Positions 10,153 to 15,701 of a DNA stretch of 15,701 nucleotides are shown in pieces. Where the stretch lies: NCBI GenBank assembly GCA_001970855.1, contig LSSN01002359.1:1-15701 (forward strand), read 5' to 3'. The notes below the pieces were generated by a model. The model had not been told where the DNA came from. It was given only the letters and a program-made list of their open reading frames with translations, and did not search any database. The position numbers and the translations under genes were made by a program. The stretch's first letter is position 1, and each line of letters starts with the position of its first letter. Origin of the DNA: Smittium culicis (Eukaryota > Kickxellomycota > Harpellomycetes > Harpellales > Legeriomycetaceae).

Positions 10153-10550
10153 AGATATATAAATCCAAAATTCGATTATGATTTATCAAGGATCAATAGT
10201 TTTTTTCTCAAAAGTTTAATAATTTACAATATAGCTTGAAAGTCAGCGAAGCAATAACCGAATAGATTCTTCGATTATCTTAAAATAGCCTATTGTATAC
10301 TGTAAGTAATATCATTTTCAGTCTTTTGAATTTAAAAGTGTCTTTGCCAAAATTTATGTGTAACGAAAAATTACTTGTTTCAAAAAAACTCTCTTTAGTG
10401 TATAAATTCGCTTATATCTTATTTTCTAAAATAATTTTCACCCCTCTTCAACAGTATCTGATAGATAATATTGTATTCGATTACTGTTAAGCTTATGAGC
10501 TTTCAAAAATAATAAGAATTCGACTAAGAAAAACCTTTTTTATATCAAAC

Positions 10551-13500
10551 ATGTCTAAATCCCAAAAGAGTTCTCCTATTTGTGCAAATTTGTTCAGCGA
10601 CGAATCGAGTCTCTCTGATATTTCCGATAGTGGCTTAATTTTGGCCCAAGATGAATTTAAAAGCATCACTAAACCAAAAAGACGCTATAATAAAAAAAGC
10701 TCAAAAAGCAGTTCACATGCTGTAAATTCAACTGGTGCATTTATAACCAGGAATACTGCCAATTATTTATTAAAAAATGTGGGATATACAGATGCAGAAA
10801 TTATTTCCAATAATGGGTATTCTGTCGGCCAAAAAATAAGGATTAGCAATGGCAGAAAACCGCCATATTTCGCCTACATAATTAAAATAGAGAATAGAAA
10901 GTTGCTTGCGAGTTATATCGGGTTTGATCAAAATTTTGAAAAATGGTTCCTTTTAGATTCCAAAAGAATATCAGCTTACGATGAAGGAGATATCAAGGGT
11001 TTAACAAAAGGCGAAAATGGTATTCTTGACATAAATGAGTTACAAAGGGAAGAAAAAAATAATGGCCTTAGCTCTGTAGGAATTGATAAAAGTGTAAACA
11101 CAATTTTAGAAAAAGAACACATAGTGATCAAAAGCGAGAATTATATCAAAAATTCAAAGCTCAAAAAGAATAACGTTAACGATCCTTCTGCGAAGAGGAA
11201 TATTACCAAGAAAAAACCTAGCTCTTCCCAAAGCGAAGATAATACTAAAACAAAAACCTCTTCAAAAAACAAAAAATCCAGCCCACACAATGGAAGACCA
11301 AAAAATTCTACTAAGAAGAGTGATGAAAAGATTGATTGGATGTCTATTAAAACAGATAGGCAGCGAGAAATTAGCGGCGAAAGTAGTATAGTAAGCACAA
11401 GCGGAATAGTCATAGGCCAAAGCTTAAATATTTTATACTCTGATAAAGAGTACTATAGTTGTATAGTCTTAGCGCAGTATGAAGGAAAATTGCTGGTTAG
11501 TTATCCTGACTATGGCCCAGAATACTGTGAGTGGATCGATTCGCAAAGCAAAAGAATTCAAACTACAATTAGTAAAAACCAAAACTTCAAAAATCTAACA
11601 AATAATAATGCTTCTAATTATAGTGAGATCGATAAAGAACTAACTATTAAACTCCTGAAAGAATATCAATTATACGCAGATAGTCTAGAAGCTGATAAAA
11701 AACTCAAGAAAGTTAAAGGTGACAAAAAGTCTAAACAGACAAAGCATTCAAATTATTCAAAAGTCTCTGATAAATGCAACGGATCAGAATTAAGGACACT
11801 TCTATCACATTCCGAGTCTAGCTCAAGCAATCCCGATTCCGATAGCGAATATAATTATTCCAGCAGTAGTGATGGAAATAACACTTCAGATTCAGATAAA
11901 AGCGTAATAAAATATAAACGCGTTATTAAGAAAATAGACGATTTTTTTTCTAATGAGGAATCTTTGTTTCCAGGAAGGAAAAAACGCAACATTGACATCA
12001 TAGATTTATCAAAAGCGGGCAAACCGATTACTTCAAATGATATACAATCGGATTACTTTATAATACCTCAACTGCTTAAGCTCTTTAGCTATGTTTCTTA
12101 CTTCTTTATTGGATTGAAAATTGCTGTTCGTGGCAACAACGCAGATGTTTGGTGGCCTTCAAAAGTAGTTAAAATATCAAAATACAAAGTTTTTATTGAG
12201 TATGATGGATGGCCACCAGAGTTCAATGAAACAGTTGAGGTGAACTCTAGCAGAATCGCAATTAATAGCATTTCACATGCCGAATGTTTAGCTTCAAAAA
12301 CGCTCGGGCTAACTTCTATTTCAAAAGGTAATAATCTTAAAATTATATAAAAGAATCTCCAAATATTACACTTTTGATTTAAGCATAGCTTTACATAGAT
12401 TTTCCATAATAAAGTTTAATCCTTGAATTTATTTTAGGAAAACGTGATTATAAAGAAAAACCAAAGTCAACAAAACAGCCCCTCTCGCTTCGCCTAGCTG
12501 CAAGACAAGTTATGGATATAGAAATGGAACAAAAAAGCTTGCTGAATATTTTCTACCCGCAAGATGCAGGAACCATCAATCTTCCACATAAAGAAATGTC
12601 TTTGAGTGATTATAAATTTTTTTACAAGACCAATGACCAAGTAAAAGCTCAAATATCTGAAAAAAATTACTATCAAGTCTTTGGAGATGAATTCCAACCA
12701 AGTAGCTCAGATCTTTGGCAGTATGGAAATATAGTTGAAGTATCTAGAGGCGATTTGATTGTTGAATTTGTAGATTTAGTCAAGTCCACTCATGATCTAA
12801 TAGAAGATAGCTCTGATAAAAGTATACAAGGCACAGGCAGTGTAAATACTAATACAGCCATCCTTAATTCCTTTAAGTTTTGTGAAAGATACCCGCTTAA
12901 TTCTAACAAAGTGAGAGTTTTGACTAAGACAATCAATGGTGATGGTAGAATATCAAACTTATTAGAAAGCAAAAAAAAAATCAAGGCTGCTCAAAAAAGA
13001 AAAAATTCTGAAAAAGTCAACCTTGCAAAAAGTAAGAGAAACCAATTATTACAAGAAACCATCAGTATGCTTGAGCAGCAAATTGTAATTATTGACACAA
13101 AGCAAATAAAAAATGACTCTTCAGAAAAAGGTAAAATATAAAGAAATTGCAAATAAATATAATATGTTTCATTGTACGAAATTTTAATATTTAATTTTTT
13201 AAAAAAAAACATAATAGATGAAGAAAACTGGTTGCTATATTGCAACAAATGTAGTATTTTGATAAGTTGCTTTAGATATTACTGTACACTTTGTGAAGTC
13301 CCTTCTGACGGATATAACTACGAGAGCTTTGAGTTATGTTTAAGGTATATAATTTTAATCTAGATTTAATTATTTTACTTAAAGAATTTATAATATACAA
13401 TAGCTATTAGTAGTAAATTTCATTAAAAAATTTTTTTTCTCATAAAATAAAATCTTATTTTTAGTTGTTTTTCCGAGCACGATCCAGCATCTCATCAACA

Positions 13501-15701
13501 CCTTCCTATTTACTTTGCTAAAGATCCTGTAGATAGCGTTAAAAATATATTAGAAAAAACTAATTCTCATTCAGAGAAAATCGGTAGCCATTTTGAAATT
13601 AAAAATCCTAAATCCAGCAGGAATACAAAAATTGACAAAAAGGATCAAAAGTCAACTGCTATTACCCAACTTTTACTGTCAAGCCATGTTACAGAGTATA
13701 TCAAAGATACCATTGATTATAACTATACTAGAAGCGATACCGCCTCTTTAGAATCTTGGAATTTTAAATCAGGTTTGTATGAATCTAGCAACATCTTAAA
13801 TAGAAAATTTACAAGAAAAGATGTTATCAATAGCGGCTGCGAAAACCAAAAAATTAATACACTTCTTTCACAGGATTTTGATTCAAAGCTTACATATGAA
13901 AATAGTATTGACAACAAAGATTTGTTTATTTACCAATCTAGTCAACAAATTAGATGTGCTCTTTGTAGAGAAAAAGAACAATATGGCGATTTGGATAGCG
14001 ATGAAGAGCTCATGAACATTATAAACCCTTTGTATAATAGCTCTTATGAGCTTGGGTTATTTGCCACTGAATATCCATTTGTTTTAAATCAAAAGAAAGC
14101 GCCCTCAAATAAAAAACTTCAAGGAAAAAATGAAACTAACTATGACCCAGGTAATGGTGACAGCTCAGAAAGCTTTAAAAAATATTGGGTACACGACTGT
14201 TGTGCGAGATTTTCTCCTAGAGTATTAGTTGATGAAAGCTTGAATACTGAAACAGTTTGGTATAATGTATCAAGCGAGATAATTAGAGGACGAAATCTGG
14301 TAAGCTTATAGTTTTTTAATAAATATAAAATCTCTTCATACTGAGATTGTTGTTTTTTCATTTTTCTCTTGCTTCTATTTTATCTATCTAGCCTTTCGTT
14401 CTCTAGTTTTATACTTATTATTTTCAAAATTCAATTGAAAGTTAAATTTTATTTTCTAGAAATGTTCTCTGTGCAATGTCAAAGGCGCTACAATAGGGTG
14501 CTTTGACTCAAAGTGTAATCGTAGTTATCATGTTAAGTGTTCTGGGATGTCTCTAGAAAAATTCAAGAGTGGGATAATATATTACTGCCATATTCACTAC
14601 AAAAAGCTGAAAGAGCTTGAAATGTTTGACTCAAAAAAAGATTTTATGAATATAAACAGCTCTAAGTCGTGCTTTAAGTGCAAGGAAGATTGTAAGCTTT
14701 CTTGGTACACATGTAGCGAGTGCTACGATTCTGATTTGGCAAGAAAGACCAATTCGTCTGATTTTGGGTTTAGCATTTGTGAAGATTGCTATACTTTTGA
14801 TTTCCCTTCGAATCACCCACATAAAAAAAAATGTTTCCGGCTGGTTCTTTCTAAGGACGCACAAGATATTGATAATTCTGATTCAATCACATTAAACTAT
14901 GGTGTTTCTAGCGATATTGTAAAACCGATCGAAGGTAACTAAAAGTACCTCTTTTAATCGTTATATTATAATTTATATTTTATTTTATTTTATTTTTTAT
15001 AGACGAAGATTTTAGTTCAAAAAAAGAATCAAATGAGCAGGTATTAAATAGCGTAATTTCACTAAACTCCTCAGTTTATGGGAGTAGTCAAGCTAAACTG
15101 GGCATTGAGGCTGATATTGGACCAACTGGAATAGGATCTTATGTTGGAGATGTAGAAGACTATTCCCATACTCCGTATTTTACTAGAGATAATTGTCTGA
15201 CATCAATTAAACCCAATTACTCTTCTATCGGTGAAAAAAAGATGAAAAACTCTCTTAATAATAGACATTCGTTTTTATCACCAGTTCCCCCTATCTCAAA
15301 TTTGTCGAGTTATGGTCCAACTAGGTCGACACTTTGGTCTTTACCAGTGTACTCCACTTATTTTAATATTTCTGGCAGAGCCCCCAGATGGGCCACACAT
15401 TCAGGTACAGACTACCACGGGACCTGGTTGCCTCAAACAGTAAGGAGAAGCCTTCTTCGATTTACCAAACAGGAGGAGCTTGTTTTATCAAATTTTTTAG
15501 GGAGAGGTACTGACGTTATTGAATCATTTTTACTTAAAAGAAAATGCGTTGGTATTGACATTAACCATACAGCGATAACTTTATCGAAATATAACACGTC
15601 TTTTGTATCATATAAAAACTTTTTGGCTATGAATAATTCCGAGGAAAACGAATTTTCACTTGACGAATTTACTAGAATCAAACCTGTGATCTTTAATGGC
15701 G
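10551..15701 (+). CDS. Tudor/ZZ/ePHD reader protein fused to a DNA N4/N6-type amino-methyltransferase (3' truncated)
   Basis: Joined exons 10551-12327, 12438-13130, 13218-13344, 13465-14299, 14460-14934 and 15003-15701 give 1535 residues with no stop, still open at the edge. The ATG at 10551 is the first in frame, with A at -3. Domains seen: basic KPKRRYNKK (41-49, possible NLS); Tudor-like barrels 89-140, 285-336 and 519-570; AT-hook-like NGRPK (247-251); Ser/Asp tract (about 418-455); PGRKKR (474-479); a possible partial barrel 670-707; a Lys-rich helical stretch (768-815). Then come a ZZ finger (C832, C835, C846, C849, C864, C867, H876, H878), an extended PHD (C1030-x2-C1033, W1107, H1109, C1112, C1146-x2-C1149, GATIGC, YH-x2-C, C1186, H1189) and a ZZ-like finger (C1214-H1264). 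Last is the methyltransferase start: HGTWLPQ (1441), FLGRGTD (1467-1473), CVGIDIN (1484-1490). Tudor, ZZ and PHD modules bind histone tails, so the protein is probably nuclear. Substrate (4mC, 6mA or RNA) is inference. The catalytic motif IV lies outside the window. Confidence 0.88.
12328..12437 (+). other. Intron 1 (110 nt)
   Basis: Donor GTAATA and acceptor TTTTAG, phase 1. Removing it joins K592 to the GKRDYKEKP continuation. Read-through meets a stop at 12348-12350, so a retained intron would yield a protein ending after the third Tudor-like barrel, without zinc fingers or methyltransferase. Confidence 0.9.
13131..13217 (+). other. Intron 2 (87 nt)
   Basis: Donor GTAAAA, acceptor AATAG, phase 1. 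It joins the Lys-rich stretch ending SSEK to DEENWLLYCNKC, the start of the first ZZ finger. Read-through stops within three codons (TAA at 13139-13141). Confidence 0.9.
13345..13464 (+). other. Intron 3 (120 nt) splitting the first ZZ finger
   Basis: Donor GTATAT, acceptor TTTTTAG, phase 2, splitting Ser866. Splicing rebuilds the ZZ signature FELCLSCF, so C864 and C867 come from different exons. Restoration of that motif strongly supports both splice sites. Confidence 0.93.
14300..14459 (+). other. Intron 4 (160 nt) dividing the extended PHD
   Basis: Donor GTAAGC, acceptor TTTCTAG, phase 0. It sits between the two halves of the ePHD. The pre-PHD knuckle with W-x-H-x2-C ends at 14299, and the PHD proper begins KCSLC at 14460. 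Earlier AGs (14309, 14392, 14405) would not restore this motif in frame. Confidence 0.92.
14935..15002 (+). other. Intron 5 (68 nt)
   Basis: Donor GTAACT, acceptor TTTATAG after a TATTTTATTTTATTT tract, phase 1. It joins KPIEG/D to EDFSSKKES, the linker leading to the methyltransferase domain. Without splicing a TAA at 14939-14941 ends the protein after the second ZZ-like finger. Confidence 0.9.

Larger units (their letters stand above)
9707..10550. other. Upstream intergenic region of the large gene
   Basis: No gene is supported. The open stretch 10293-10490 encodes a Leu/Ile/Phe/Lys-rich peptide with no motif and is probably noise. The region holds the tRNA-like remnant (10035-10080), a small hairpin (10133-10152) and the presumed promoter and 5' UTR of the gene starting at 10551. 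I could not pick out a convincing TATA box, because TATA-like strings are everywhere in this composition. A T-run (10529-10534) lies shortly before the ATG. Confidence 0.5.

Noticed and set aside
10293..10490. 65-codon + frame just before the large gene, possibly an upstream exon
   Set aside because: It is hydrophobic and Lys-rich with no motif. The ATG at 10551 has a good context and starts a long frame, so no extra exon is needed.
11141..11413. 90-codon minus-strand frame rich in Leu/Phe/Val
   Set aside because: It is antisense of the Lys/Ser-rich linker of the large gene. Low-complexity codons on + create an open hydrophobic frame on -.

Overview
The window looks like a compact, very AT-rich fungal nuclear genome. 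It has short GT-AG introns with AT-rich interiors, a eukaryotic chromatin gene, a decayed tyrosine-recombinase (DIRS-like) retroelement and simple tandem repeats. The architecture of the large gene suggests an early-diverging fungus, for example a Kickxellomycotina-type or other zygomycete lineage. That placement is inference from family knowledge, not something the sequence proves.

Layout: (1) 1-237 is a perfect heptamer tandem array that runs off the left edge. (2) 238-5370 is AT-rich DNA with homopolymer runs and no gene I can support. (3) About 5390-8770 is less AT-rich and holds a degenerate retroelement in sense (+) orientation: a Gag-like remnant (5607-6031), a Pol/RT remnant with recognisable motifs (6129-7130) and a poorly preserved 3' part where a tyrosine recombinase would be expected. 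All are broken by stops and frameshifts. (4) 8770-10550 is AT-rich, with an unexplained exon-like open segment (9062-9193), a decamer tandem repeat (9611-9706) and a tRNA-like pol III promoter remnant (10035-10080).

(5) 10551-15701 is one intact multi-exon gene on the + strand, cut off by the right edge. Joining six exons across five GT-AG introns gives at least 1535 residues in one unbroken frame. In order the protein has a basic/Ser-rich N-terminus, three Tudor-like barrels (roughly residues 89-140, 285-336 and 519-570) and a possible fourth partial barrel (670-707). These are followed by a ZZ zinc finger (832-878), an extended PHD finger (1030-1189), a second ZZ-like finger (1214-1264) and the start of an amino-methyltransferase domain of the DNA N4-cytosine/N6-adenine type. 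That domain shows a motif X-like HGTW segment at 1441 and the SAM-binding motif FLGRGTD at 1467-1473.

The most interesting content is this gene: a set of histone-reader modules fused to a bacterial-style DNA (or RNA) amino-methyltransferase. It is a candidate chromatin-guided 4mC/6mA writer. The catalytic (D/N/S)PP(Y/F/W) box is not in the part seen here and should lie just beyond the window.
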